Shown here: positions 33,172 to 42,519 of the stretch, piece by piece
Position numbering within the stretch: the first letter of the stretch is position 1
How the letters are laid out: each line of letters opens with the position of its first letter
From: an uncultured Coriobacteriaceae bacterium
GTDB lineage: Bacteria > Actinomycetota > Coriobacteriia > Coriobacteriales > QAMH01
Reading direction: 5' to 3'
Length of the DNA stretch: 63,812 bases
Assembly (NCBI GenBank): GCA_900544245.1
Contig: UQUH01000004.1
Coordinates: 1-63,812 of the forward strand
Position numbers and translations under genes: made by a program
The notes under the pieces: generated by a model
Seen by the model: only the letters and a program-made list of their open reading frames with translations
Told to the model about the DNA's origin: nothing
Databases searched by the model: none

Positions 33172-34224
33172 CTAGTTCTTCGAGAAGAAGCCATCGATGG
33201 GAGGCGGTCCGCCCTGCGTGCGACCGGGAGGTTCCGGACCATCGTCGTCATCGAGATAGCCCGTGCCAAAGAAGTCGTCGAAGCGCTCGCATCGGTCGTT
33301 GAACCCGTCGGCAAGCGCCCAGTCCAGGCCGTAGTCGGCGCATGTCTGCTCGTCCTCGTAGAGCAACGCGAGCGCCTGGATGCTCATCTCCTCCCCACCG
33401 ACGGCCTGAAGGAGCTCATAGAGCTGATAGGCCGTTTCCGTCATGGGAATGGTTACCTCGAACTCCTCGGCGGCATCAAGCGCCACATCGAGCATATCGA
33501 GAAACGTCGCAATGTTGATCCGGCCCGTGTAGTCGTGCCCGAGCACGCGCGGGATGTAATCGATGAGCGCGCGGGAGCCACCCGAGGTCGACGCGAGCAC
33601 GTTGAGCGCGTTCTTCTCGGGAAAGCCCGCGATATGCGCAAGGGACATCGCCTCGACAGTGCCCATGAGCGAACCGGCGAGCGCGATGATGCTGATCATG
33701 GCGGCAAACTGCCCATCGCCCGCCGCCTCCTGGGGCATGACGATGGGGGCGAAGAACGGAAACAGGGGCGAGAGCGTGCTTTGCGTCTGCGGATCGCCGC
33801 CCACGAAGACCACCGCCTGCTCGCCCTCTCCCACGCAGACGATGGGAGCATCGAGCACCTCGATGTCGGAGACGGCCGCGACGGCCTGTATCTCGCGGGC
33901 GAGACGTGGACTCGATACGCTCAGGTCGATGCAGAACGTACCCGGGTCCATGAGCTCGAGCAGACCCTCGTCGCCCAGGTACAGGTTCTCGACATCGGCC
34001 GAGGTATGCAGCGACGTGATGACGACCTGGCTCCCGAGCAGGGCTTCCATCCGATCGTCGATGAACGTCACGCCCGCATCGCGCAGAGCCGGGGCCTCAC
34101 GCGGATCATGACTTGCGACGACGACGTCGAATCCCGCGGTCTTGAGCTTGACGATCGCCTCGACGACGGCAGGCTGCGCCGCCCCGCCAAAAAACGCGAT
34201 ACGCGTGTCGAGCGGACTTATCAT
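33172..34224 (-). CDS. Degenerate 3-hydroxyisobutyrate-dehydrogenase-like protein
   Basis: Has the two-domain layout of beta-hydroxyacid dehydrogenases: a Rossmann half, IDLSVSSP near residue 99, LDAPIVCVGEGE near residue 124, and a helical C-terminal domain. Key positions are lost, however. The nucleotide loop reads FFGGAAQPAV rather than GxGxxG. The helix that normally carries the catalytic Lys and Asn (G-x-G-x3-K-x3-N) reads AGDGQFAAMISI, with Ala175 in place of Lys. A Pro/Gly-rich acidic tail follows. A binding or regulatory role is more likely than oxidoreductase activity. It starts three bases after degV. Confidence 0.75.
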   Translation of the reverse strand: MISPLDTRIAFFGGAAQPAVVEAIVKLKTAGFDVVVASHDPREAPALRDAGVTFIDDRMEALLGSQVVITSLHTSADVENLYLGDEGLLELMDPGTFCIDLSVSSPRLAREIQAVAAVSDIEVLDAPIVCVGEGEQAVVFVGGDPQTQSTLSPLFPFFAPIVMPQEAAGDGQFAAMISIIALAGSLMGTVEAMSLAHIAGFPEKNALNVLASTSGGSRALIDYIPRVLGHDYTGRINIATFLDMLDVALDAAEEFEVTIPMTETAYQLYELLQAVGGEEMSIQALALLYEDEQTCADYGLDWALADGFNDRCERFDDFFGTGYLDDDDGPEPPGRTQGGPPPIDGFFSKN

Positions 34225-34227
34225 CGG

Positions 34228-35169
34228 CTACTCCCCACTGTTAATCTTGTTCGCGATGCGATCGGCGATGGAAATCTTCTCGCGGCGGTCGCTGCCCCAG
34301 AACACGACGGCGACCATGCCCGGTCCGACGTGCGAACCGATGACGGGGCCAATCTGGCAGCGGATGGCGGGAATGGCGCCCTCGGGACGATCGAGATGCT
34401 CCTCGACCCACTTGACGTCACCTTCCGCATCTGCGGAAGCCGTGAGCACGACGCCGTTTGACCCGTGGTCATCGGCATGGTTTTCGTCATAGCACTTCAC
34501 CAGCGCCTTGAGGGACTTCTTGCGACCACGGGCGACACCGGTGAGGGAAAGAGCGCCATCGAGGTCGAAGTCGAGCAGCGGCTTGATGTTGAGCTTGGCA
34601 CCGATGGTCGCCGCGGCCGCGGGAATGCGGCCACCGCGGCGCAGGTACTCGAGCTCGTCGACCGTGAACAGACAATTCACGAACCAGCGGGCCTCACGTG
34701 CCCATTCGGCGAGCTGCTTGGCCGTGAGCCCGCGATTGCGCTGGTTGATGGCCTCGTAAGCGAGCAGGCCCTCTGCGATCGAGGCGAGCTTGGTGTCGAT
34801 CGTATAGAGCTCGAAGTCGGGATACTGCGCCCTGATGTCCTCGGCGACCTGCTCGACGGTGCCATAGGTACCCGAAAGCGCGGAGGAAAACCCGAGGTAG
34901 ACCGTCGGCGTACCGTCCTTCGCGTAGGATTCGAACCGCTCGATGAGCTCGGACACCGGAATCTGGGCAGTACCCGAGACCTCTCCCTTGCGCATGCGAT
35001 CGTAGAACTCCTTGGCGGTCATGCTCTTCCACATGTCGTCAAAATGCTCGCCGTCGTTCATATTGAACGGAAACTTGAGAAAGTCCACTTTGGCGTTCTC
35101 GAGCACCTCGAGGGGAAGGTCACAGCACGAGTCGAGAACGAGGCGGCACTGGATCCTGTCTTCTGGCAT
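34228..35169 (-). CDS. DegV family fatty-acid-binding protein (FakB-like)
   Basis: A 313-residue DegV protein. The opening CRLVLDSCCDLPLEVLENAKVDFL, the fatty acid carboxylate-binding loop YLGFSSALSGTYGTVE and the segment EYLRRGGRIPAAAATIG are diagnostic. DegV/FakB proteins hold a fatty acid while the kinase FakA phosphorylates it, feeding exogenous fatty acids into lipids. No fakA is in the window. It lies 45 bases after pncB in a co-directional run. Confidence 0.9.
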   Translation of the reverse strand: MPEDRIQCRLVLDSCCDLPLEVLENAKVDFLKFPFNMNDGEHFDDMWKSMTAKEFYDRMRKGEVSGTAQIPVSELIERFESYAKDGTPTVYLGFSSALSGTYGTVEQVAEDIRAQYPDFELYTIDTKLASIAEGLLAYEAINQRNRGLTAKQLAEWAREARWFVNCLFTVDELEYLRRGGRIPAAAATIGAKLNIKPLLDFDLDGALSLTGVARGRKKSLKALVKCYDENHADDHGSNGVVLTASADAEGDVKWVEEHLDRPEGAIPAIRCQIGPVIGSHVGPGMVAVVFWGSDRREKISIADRIANKINSGE

Positions 35170-35214
35170 CGATATCTCCTTTACGTTTGCGAGTGCGCGA
35201 TCGGCACCCGTCTC

Positions 35215-36675
35215 CTAATCATAGAGCGAATCTCGACCTCGTGTCGCGATCACGATCTCGTCACGCTTCTTGAAGAGGCCCCTCTCTATGCCGCACGGAT
35301 ACTCATGCGGGTTCATGAAGCGCTTGATCGAGTCATCCAGGCAGGCGAGCTGTTGGGTGCATCGCGCGCGGGCGGTGCGTGCGGAAAGATCGACATCCTC
35401 CAACTTGCCGGCCTTGACCAGGGGCTTGAGAAGCGTCTCGAACTCGCCTTCCATCTTCCTACGTCGCATCGCGTCGAGTGGGTCGACGATGACGGCATCG
35501 GCGGGCACGTCGTCGTTCACGTCGAATATGAGGTCCCCGACGAGCATGCCGTCCCCATTGCGATAGCGACGCACGTCGAGCACGCCGGGAATGGTGCGCT
35601 TGTAGAGTTGCTCGGATATCTTGAGGCGCGGCGTCCAATCCTCCTGACCCGGCTCGCGAATGGCCGAGAGCTTGTAGACGCCCCCGAGCGCTGGCTGCCC
35701 GTAGGCCGCGGCCAGATGCGTGCCCACGCCCAGGGCCGTGTACTGGGCACGCTGCTCGTTGAGCGACGTGATCGTGTATTCGTCAAGGTCATTGGAGAGC
35801 ACGATTCCCACATCGGAAAAACCCGCTTTGTCGAGCATCGAACGCGCCATCTTGGAAAGCCATGCGAGATCACCCGAATCTATGCGGATGCCCTGGAGTT
35901 TATGACCATCGCGCCCGAGCTCGCGAGCGACGATGATGGCGTTTTTCACGCCCTGCTCGACATCATAGGTGTCCACGAGCAGGGTGCAGTTGTCGGGCAT
36001 GGCCCGGGCATAGGCTCTGAAGGCGCTGAGCTCGTCGGGAAACGACATCACCCATGAATGGGCATGCGTACCGCTCACGGGAATATCGTAGAGCTTTCCC
36101 GCGAGCACGTTGGCAACCGACGCGCAACCGCCAACATAGGCGGCTCGCGATGACGAGAGGGCACCGTCAGGCCCCTGCGCGCGGCGCAGCCCGAACTCCG
36201 AGACGGGGCGCCCCTCGGCCGCCTGACATACGCGAGATGCCTTGGTCGCGATGAGCGTCTGGAAATTGACGCCGTTGAGAATGGCGGGCTCGAGAAGCTG
36301 GCATTGCAGCAAGGGACCCGTCACGCGCACGAGCGGTTCACGTGGAAACACGGGAGAGCCTTCGGGAACGGTGCAGATGTCGACGGAGAGCTCGATTCCG
36401 CGCAGCCATGCGAGAAACGCAGGATCAAACAACGGGGTCTTGCCGGGCGATTGCAGCGAGGCGAGGTACTCGATGTCGTCATCGGTGAAGCCAAAGCCAT
36501 CGACGAGCTCGGCTATCTGGTTGGCGCCGCAGAAGACGCCGTAACCTCCGCCAAAGGGATTATCGCGATAGAACGAGTAGAAGCACGCATCAGTATCGAT
36601 CTTGCCCTGCGACCAGTAGCTTTGGGCCATCGTGATCTCGTACAAATCGGTGAGCAACGTCATGTTGCGCGTCAT
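35215..36675 (-). CDS. pncB: Nicotinate phosphoribosyltransferase (PncB)
   Basis: Makes nicotinate mononucleotide from nicotinate and PRPP, using ATP, in NAD salvage. The 486-residue protein begins LLTDLYEITMAQSYW, has the His expected to be autophosphorylated in SGTHAHSWVMSF, and the PRPP/phosphate region RIDSGDLAWLSKMAR. It belongs to the longer bacterial NAPRTase class. It lies 51 bases after ricT and before degV in one orientation, so co-transcription is likely. Confidence 0.94.
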   Translation of the reverse strand: MTRNMTLLTDLYEITMAQSYWSQGKIDTDACFYSFYRDNPFGGGYGVFCGANQIAELVDGFGFTDDDIEYLASLQSPGKTPLFDPAFLAWLRGIELSVDICTVPEGSPVFPREPLVRVTGPLLQCQLLEPAILNGVNFQTLIATKASRVCQAAEGRPVSEFGLRRAQGPDGALSSSRAAYVGGCASVANVLAGKLYDIPVSGTHAHSWVMSFPDELSAFRAYARAMPDNCTLLVDTYDVEQGVKNAIIVARELGRDGHKLQGIRIDSGDLAWLSKMARSMLDKAGFSDVGIVLSNDLDEYTITSLNEQRAQYTALGVGTHLAAAYGQPALGGVYKLSAIREPGQEDWTPRLKISEQLYKRTIPGVLDVRRYRNGDGMLVGDLIFDVNDDVPADAVIVDPLDAMRRRKMEGEFETLLKPLVKAGKLEDVDLSARTARARCTQQLACLDDSIKRFMNPHEYPCGIERGLFKKRDEIVIATRGRDSLYD

Positions 36676-36726
36676 GTGCCTCTCCTAGCCGGCATGCTCC
36701 GCACGGGGCGGATGCTTCTTCCTTGA

Positions 36727-38199
36727 CTATTCCCTGGCCGCACCGTTGTTTGGCTTGCCCGAACCCTGGCCGTGGCCGCCACCGCGGCGACGACGTCTGT
36801 TCCTCGAGTTGCCGGATCCGCCCGTGCCATTGCCCTTTGGCGCATCCCCGCTCACGGTCGAGGAGTGCTGACCGGGACGCGGGCGCGAAGGAGCCTGGCC
36901 CTTGCCCTGCGATCCTTCCTTCGAGGGAGCGTTCTGGTTGCCCTGGCGAGACTTGTTGCCGCCGTTGCCACCGCGACGTCGGCGATTGCGCGAACGGTTC
37001 GCGTTGCCGCCGGCAGATTGTCCGTCCTTGCGATCCTGCTGCTCCTTGCGCGCGGAATCCTCGTGCTTTATCTCGGTACCGTCGGTCGCGGAGACCGATC
37101 GGCGGCGCTTGCGCTCATCGCGTGGCTGCGGGGCGGGTGACGAAGTTCCCCGCTTGCGCGGCTTGCGCCCCGAATCGCCCGACTGTCTGTGCGACGCGTC
37201 ACCAGACGAGCGTCTGCAACGATGCACTCGTTCGATGGATCCTCCCTCGACCGTGGTGTCGGCAAGATCGGGGTCATCGGAGAAGAGCTTCTCGCCCATC
37301 ATCGCGAGATTGCTGTCGTTGCTCAGCTCCTCCATGATCTTGTCGAAGTTCTCCTGGGAGATATGGCAGGGACGGATACGTTCGCCCTCACGTGGAACCT
37401 TGTCACCGGTGTCGAGCGCCGAGACGGGCAGCGTCAGGCTCGAGCCGTCTTCCATGCGCAGGCGCACGGTCTCGCGCGGCGTATCGAACTCGACGACCTT
37501 GCCCATGCCCGCAGGCGTATCGATGAGCGCGTTCTTCTTGGGCGCACGGCCCTTGAAGTCCTTGTATGCCTCGTACTCGTAGCGCAGGCAGCACATGAGC
37601 CTGCCGCATAGACCGGAAATCTTGGTGGGGTTGAGCGGAAGGTCCTGCTCCTTGGCCATGCGGATGCTCACCGGTTGGAACTCGCCACCCAAGCGCGCGC
37701 AACACAGCTCCTCGCCGCAGTGACCCAAGCCGCCGAGCATGCGGGCCTCGTCACGTGGGCCGATCTGGCGCATGTCGATGCGCGTGTGGAACGCGGCTGC
37801 CAAATCGCGCACGAGCCCGCGAAAATCGACGCGCTCGTCCGAGGTGAAGTAGAAGGTCGCATGGGACTCGTCGAACGAGAACTCGACCGCCGAGGGACTC
37901 ATGTCGAGGTGATTCTTCTCGACGAGGTCGTGAAAAACCGCGAGGGCCTCCTGGTCACGCGCGGCAATCTCGTCGCTTTTGGCGAGGTCCTCCTCGGTCG
38001 CGATGCGGATGACGGGCTTGAGTGGCTTGGTGACCTCGGCCTCGTCGACATCGACGACGTCATGGGTACACAGGCCGATCTCGTTGCCCTTGCTCGTCTC
38101 GACCAGGACGTGGTCACCGGCCTTGATGTCGAGGCCCGCTGGATCGAACCAATAGTCCTGGGATGCGTAGCGAAGTCGCACTGACGCTACTAATGGCAT
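36727..38199 (-). CDS. ricT: PSP1-domain protein RicT/YaaT with a long basic tail
   Basis: RicT (YaaT) works with RicA and RicF in a complex that modulates RNase Y-dependent mRNA processing. Residues 1-290 form the conserved PSP1 region, including the cysteines thought to help bind Fe-S clusters: Cys161, Cys166, Cys167, Cys198, Cys203 and Cys204 (CGEELCCARL and GLCGRLMCCLRYE). Residues about 320-490 are a disordered tail rich in Arg, Lys, Gly, Asn and Ser with runs such as NRRRRRGGGHG. That tail is unusual for the family and may bind RNA. It overlaps holB by ten bases in the widespread tmk-holB-yaaT order. Confidence 0.9.
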   Translation of the reverse strand: MPLVASVRLRYASQDYWFDPAGLDIKAGDHVLVETSKGNEIGLCTHDVVDVDEAEVTKPLKPVIRIATEEDLAKSDEIAARDQEALAVFHDLVEKNHLDMSPSAVEFSFDESHATFYFTSDERVDFRGLVRDLAAAFHTRIDMRQIGPRDEARMLGGLGHCGEELCCARLGGEFQPVSIRMAKEQDLPLNPTKISGLCGRLMCCLRYEYEAYKDFKGRAPKKNALIDTPAGMGKVVEFDTPRETVRLRMEDGSSLTLPVSALDTGDKVPREGERIRPCHISQENFDKIMEELSNDSNLAMMGEKLFSDDPDLADTTVEGGSIERVHRCRRSSGDASHRQSGDSGRKPRKRGTSSPAPQPRDERKRRRSVSATDGTEIKHEDSARKEQQDRKDGQSAGGNANRSRNRRRRGGNGGNKSRQGNQNAPSKEGSQGKGQAPSRPRPGQHSSTVSGDAPKGNGTGGSGNSRNRRRRRGGGHGQGSGKPNNGAARE

Positions 38200-39185
38200 A
38201 AAGCCTCCCTGATTTCCAAGAACATTGCGTCTATCGCAAGTTGTGGTGTCACATTATACGAGATGCTCGTGGCGGCGCTTCTGGCGGCATCGAGCGCGCG
38301 CATCAAGCCGGCGGTCGTCGCCGATCGGGCCACATGGGAGCTCTGCGCGCCGCATTCCGGGTAGGCGAGCAGCTCACAACCCCCCTCGCGCGTGACGAGG
38401 CAGTCACGCAGCCATGCGCGGGTGAGGGCGCAGAAGTCGAAGAGGACGGCGCGTTCGTGGGCGGTCGCCTCGCGCTTGCCCGCGAGCTCGATCTGCTTCT
38501 TCGCTCCCTGCGAAAGGTAGTCATCGTATTTCTCGATATAGGTCTCGGCGTCGATTCTTCCCTCGTCCATCATCGACGCCTGCTCGCGCGCGAGCTCGAC
38601 GAAGCGCTTGGAATTGGCGAGCAGCGTGCGGTTGTCGCAGTCGCGTGCAAGTGCGTATAGCATGTCGAAGAGCTGGGCGTTTCCTGCGCGCACTCCGGAA
38701 GGACTGTTGAGGACGAGTACTTCGCAACGGCTGCGAAGCGTCTCGAGCACGGCCGATTCGCTATTGGCCACGAGTATGCAGACGACGTTTTGCGGCGGCT
38801 CCTCGAGCGTCTTGAGCAGGGCGTTTGCCGGCGCGCCCGCAAGGCGATGCGCATCCTGGATGATATAGACCTTGTTCGCGGCACGAATGGGTGCAAGCTC
38901 CGCGTCGTGCGTGAGCTCGCGTACCTGGTCGACGAGGTAGCCATCGGTGCCACCGGGCCTATATAGGTGAAGGTCGGGATGGACGTGACGCAGGACCTCG
39001 TCCGTGACCTGCGGATCCCCGTGGGCGATGAGGCCCGCGGCAAAGCGCAGGGCGATATCGGCGCCCGCGCCTTCCTCCCCACCGGCAACAAGATAGGCAT
39101 GCGTCATGCTGCCCGTGTCATGCACGCGCTGCAGGTACGACGTCACCTGATCCTGTCCGGAAATACCAGCAAAGAGCTCACTCAT
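38190..39185 (-). CDS. holB: DNA polymerase III delta-prime subunit (HolB)
   Basis: Clamp-loader subunit that holds the delta subunit and helps load the sliding clamp. The 331-residue protein has the AAA+ helical pattern, with the sensor region NKVYIIQDAHRLAGAPANALLKTLEEPP that is diagnostic for delta-prime. The P-loop position (VAGGEEGAGADIALRFA) is degenerate, as expected for a non-hydrolysing subunit. Its ATG overlaps the tmk stop as ATGA, and its stop overlaps ricT. I start at MSELFAGISGQ rather than 11 residues earlier. Confidence 0.93.
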   Translation of the reverse strand: MSELFAGISGQDQVTSYLQRVHDTGSMTHAYLVAGGEEGAGADIALRFAAGLIAHGDPQVTDEVLRHVHPDLHLYRPGGTDGYLVDQVRELTHDAELAPIRAANKVYIIQDAHRLAGAPANALLKTLEEPPQNVVCILVANSESAVLETLRSRCEVLVLNSPSGVRAGNAQLFDMLYALARDCDNRTLLANSKRFVELAREQASMMDEGRIDAETYIEKYDDYLSQGAKKQIELAGKREATAHERAVLFDFCALTRAWLRDCLVTREGGCELLAYPECGAQSSHVARSATTAGLMRALDAARSAATSISYNVTPQLAIDAMFLEIREALCH

Positions 39186-39910
39186 GAGCGCTCCTCCACC
39201 CCGGAATCCACCGAACAAGACAAATGTCGCTGGGGCGGTTTTGTCTGGTCTCGCAGGTTCAGGTCAAGCAAATCGACGAGGTCGGAGCAAATACGTCCGT
39301 GCACCTCGTCGACACTGCCATCGGCATCAATGACGTGGACGCGACCGGGCTCTGACGCGGCGATAGCCTCGAAGCCGCTACGTAGGCGCGCGCGAAACGC
39401 CTCGCCGGCCGACTCCATGCGGTCGCCCGTCCCGTCGGTCGATCGACCCTCGACGCGATTGCGGGCGACATCTGGGTCGAGCGCGAGGAGCAACGTGCGG
39501 TCGGGATAACGGCCACCGCATGCCAGGTCGTTGGTCGAACGCACGAGTCCGGCGCCAAGCTCACGCCCGTAGCCCTGATAGGCCAGCGTCGAATCGGTAA
39601 AGCGATCACAGACGACGACCTCACCGCGTGCAAGAGCGGGCTCGATGACCTCGTCCATCACCTGGGCGCGAGCGGCTTCGAAGAGCAGGAGCTCTGCGAG
39701 CGGCGCCATCGCGTCATCTTCCTTGTCGAGGAGCAGCGCGCGGATCTTCTCGCCCAGGCACGTACCGCCCGGCTCGTGCACGCGTAGTACCGTGCGACCC
39801 TGCTGCTCGAGCCAACTGGCGAGAAGGTCGGCCTGTGTCGACTTGCCAACGCCGTCATCTCCCTCGAGCGTGAGGAAGATTCCCGGCGTGCTATCAGCGT
39901 TGCTATCCAT
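39182..39910 (-). CDS. tmk: Thymidylate kinase (Tmk)
   Basis: Phosphorylates dTMP to dTDP. The 242-residue protein has the P-loop LEGDDGVGKSTQ near residue 16, the DRF motif in VVCDRFTDSTLAYQGYGRELG, and a LID-like region with the Arg-rich DVARNRVEG. The last 20-odd residues (starting at DQTKPPQRHLSC) are encoded by a CCAGACAAAA-type palindrome and have no family counterpart, so the repeat has supplied a new tail right up to the holB overlap. Confidence 0.95.
   Translation of the reverse strand: MDSNADSTPGIFLTLEGDDGVGKSTQADLLASWLEQQGRTVLRVHEPGGTCLGEKIRALLLDKEDDAMAPLAELLLFEAARAQVMDEVIEPALARGEVVVCDRFTDSTLAYQGYGRELGAGLVRSTNDLACGGRYPDRTLLLALDPDVARNRVEGRSTDGTGDRMESAGEAFRARLRSGFEAIAASEPGRVHVIDADGSVDEVHGRICSDLVDLLDLNLRDQTKPPQRHLSCSVDSGVEERS
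39216..39248. repeat. CCAGACAAAA-type palindrome inside the 3' end of tmk
   Basis: A diverged copy with AAGACAAATG and TTTTGTCTGG arms, translated as the last part of Tmk. The tmk stop and the holB start follow about 30 bases later. Confidence 0.65.
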
Positions 39911-39937
39911 GCGGATGGGTGTCTCCGTCTACTTCTT

Positions 39938-42472
39938 CTACTTCTTGGCCGTGGTCTTCTTCTTGGTGGCCGTCTTCTTCTTCGCCCCGCCACGAGGCTT
40001 CTTGGCCTTGTCGGCCTTCTCCTTCTCGCGTTTGGGGCAGTTCATGTTCACGCAGATGCGCCACGGGCCGCGCGCCGTCGAGACGATGACCTCGGGCGCA
40101 CCGCATTCGTCGCACACCTCGCCGGTGGCGGTGATATCACCGCGCTGGGGCAACGGATAGCTCACGTCACATTGCTCGAAGTTCTCGCAGCGGATGAAGC
40201 GCTTGAGCGTGCGGGGGTTCTTCTGCGCGATGAGCTTGCCCTCGCGGCCGGCCTCCTTGCACACGGCGCATTCGCCGACGACGATCTCCTCCATCTTGTT
40301 GGTGGCGCATTCGGGATCGAGGCAGTGGTTGTACGCCTTCTGCCTGAAGGGCGTGACCTTGATCTGCGGGCCGCCGCAGGTGGGACACGGCTCCTCGAGC
40401 GCCTCGTAGCGACCCTGCGGCAGCGGATAGGTCACATCGCAGTCGGGCCAGTTGTTGCAGCCGACGAAACTCGAACGCGTCTTTGCCGAGGTCTTCACGC
40501 ACAAGTCCCCGCCGCACTTGGGGCAGGCACCCACACGGCTATCAGCCGTAACGGCATCGGAAATCATGTCCGCAATGGCATCCTTCTCGGGAATGAGGCT
40601 CTCGATGATGCCGCCGAGCAGCTCACGCGAATGCAGCACGACCTCGTCACGCTGGCGCTTGCCGTCGGCGACCTGCGTCATCTCGCCTTCAAGCTCGGCG
40701 GTCATGTTGGGTGTGGTGATGGGCTCGGCGAACTTCTCGAGCGCGTCGATGATAGCGATGCCGAGCTGGGTGGGCTCGATGGGATCGTTCACGATGTAAT
40801 GGCGGCTGTAGAGGCGCTCGATCATGTCATGGCGCGTGGCCTTGGTGCCAAGGCCCTTTGCCTCCATCTCCTGGACGAGCTTGCCCGACGAGTAGCGCGC
40901 TGGCGGCTCGGTCTGCTTGTGCGCGCAATCCGCATCCCAGAAGTCGAGCGTCTGGCCTTCGACGAGCGGGGGCATCTGCTCGTCCTTCTTGAGGCCGTAC
41001 GGATACACGCTGCGATAGCCCGGCTCGACAAGCACGTCGCCGCGAGCGGTGAAGGGCTCGCCCTCGACATCGAGCGTGACCTTGGTGGACTCGAGGACGG
41101 CGGCCTCAGACAGCGTCGCCATGAAGCGCCGGCAGATGAGACTGTAGAGCTTCCATTCCTCGGGACGGAGCTTGTCGGGATCGGCCGCGCCCGTGGGGTA
41201 GATGGGCGGGTGGTCGGTCGTCTCCTGCTTGCCGCGCGTGGCCGTGAGCTTGCCCTTGGCGAGCAGCGCCTCGGCCCCCTCGCGAAAGTCGGGGACCTTG
41301 GCGAGGATGTCGAGAACCCCGCGCAGGTCGAGCCCTTCGGGGTAGACCGTGTTGTCGACGCGGGGATACGAGGTGTAGCCGTTCATGTAGAGCGATTCGG
41401 CGATGCGCATGGTGCGCGCCGGCTTGATGCCGATGGAGCTCGCCGCCGCCATGAGCGAGGGGGTGTTGAACGGAGCGGGCGGATTGGACTTGCGGCGCTT
41501 CTTCTCGATGGCGCCGACGGTCGCCTCGGTCGCACCCGCGATGCGGGCCATGACGCCGTCTGCCTCGCCCTTGTCCTTGAAGCGCGCGGTGGCGTGCGTC
41601 GCGGTGAAGGCATCGTCGTGCTCGTCCTTGGGCGCGGCAGTACCGGTGATGACCCAGTAGTCCTCCGGAACGAAGGCGTCGCGCTCCTTCTCGCGCTCGA
41701 CCACGAGGGCCAGCGTGGGGGTCTGCACACGACCGGCGGAGCGCGTGTTGCCGATGCCGCTGTACTTCACGCAGGTGAGGTAGCGTGTGAGCACGGCACC
41801 CCAGATGAGATCGATGTACTGGCGCGTCTCGCCCGCGTGCGCAAGGTCATAGTCGAGCGTCTGGAGTTTGGCGGGAGAGAACGCGTCCTCGATCTCCTTC
41901 TTGACGAAGGCGGAGTAACGGGCGCGCGTAATGGGCGCGGCCTCGTTTACCTCGCGGACCACGGAGATGGCATCGAGGCCGATGAGCTCACCCTCGCGGT
42001 CGAAGTCGGTGGCGATGATGATCTCATCGGCCTTCTTGGCGAGGTTCTTGAGCGAGCGGATGATGTCCTTCTCGGCCGGCAACTTGATGATGGGCGCGTA
42101 GGTGAGGTAGGGCAGCGCGGGAATCTTCCAGCCCTTGAGGTTGATGCCCTCGGGAACGTAGGGACGACGCTTGGATTTCCACGGCGGGGTTGCGAGCGCC
42201 TTGGGCACGTCCGGCGCATCGATGACCTCGCCGTCCTCCTCGACACCGACCCAACCCGTCTTCTTCTTGTAGATGAGCTCCTGGGGGAAATCGAGCCCGA
42301 GGATATGGCCCTTGAGCCCGATGGCAACGCATTCGTGACCATCGCGATTGAAGCGGTACACGGGCGTGTTGTAGACCTTGTCCGTCTCGGGCTTGCCCCC
42401 TTGGGCAAGGAGACGGGAGATCTGCTGCGCTGCGATGTTTTTCTCGGTAATGATCAGTTCCATGTTGCCCAT
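39938..42472 (-). CDS. topA: DNA topoisomerase I, archaeal-type (type IA)
   Basis: Relaxes negatively supercoiled DNA by passing single strands. The 844-residue protein has a TOPRIM domain (LIITEKNIAAQQIS and ATDFDREGELIGLDA), the central type IA core, and the active Tyr in YTSYPRVDNTVYP. This Tyr motif and the opening are closer to archaeal topoisomerase I/III than to standard bacterial TopA (usually ITYMRTDS). Zinc-ribbon repeats (ACPKCGG, EPCPTCGG, EVCDECG and others) follow, then a Lys/Thr-rich tail. A second ATG nine bases downstream is an alternative start. Confidence 0.9.
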   Translation of the reverse strand: MGNMELIITEKNIAAQQISRLLAQGGKPETDKVYNTPVYRFNRDGHECVAIGLKGHILGLDFPQELIYKKKTGWVGVEEDGEVIDAPDVPKALATPPWKSKRRPYVPEGINLKGWKIPALPYLTYAPIIKLPAEKDIIRSLKNLAKKADEIIIATDFDREGELIGLDAISVVREVNEAAPITRARYSAFVKKEIEDAFSPAKLQTLDYDLAHAGETRQYIDLIWGAVLTRYLTCVKYSGIGNTRSAGRVQTPTLALVVEREKERDAFVPEDYWVITGTAAPKDEHDDAFTATHATARFKDKGEADGVMARIAGATEATVGAIEKKRRKSNPPAPFNTPSLMAAASSIGIKPARTMRIAESLYMNGYTSYPRVDNTVYPEGLDLRGVLDILAKVPDFREGAEALLAKGKLTATRGKQETTDHPPIYPTGAADPDKLRPEEWKLYSLICRRFMATLSEAAVLESTKVTLDVEGEPFTARGDVLVEPGYRSVYPYGLKKDEQMPPLVEGQTLDFWDADCAHKQTEPPARYSSGKLVQEMEAKGLGTKATRHDMIERLYSRHYIVNDPIEPTQLGIAIIDALEKFAEPITTPNMTAELEGEMTQVADGKRQRDEVVLHSRELLGGIIESLIPEKDAIADMISDAVTADSRVGACPKCGGDLCVKTSAKTRSSFVGCNNWPDCDVTYPLPQGRYEALEEPCPTCGGPQIKVTPFRQKAYNHCLDPECATNKMEEIVVGECAVCKEAGREGKLIAQKNPRTLKRFIRCENFEQCDVSYPLPQRGDITATGEVCDECGAPEVIVSTARGPWRICVNMNCPKREKEKADKAKKPRGGAKKKTATKKKTTAKK

Positions 42473-42519
42473 CACTCACTCGTTTTTGCTGCGTTCCTGA
42501 GAACAGCTATGGCTTACAA

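Noticed and set aside
33163..34461. A 430-codon plus-strand frame
   Set aside because: Lies antisense to the dehydrogenase-like gene and the end of degV; no ribosome binding site and no recognisable motif.
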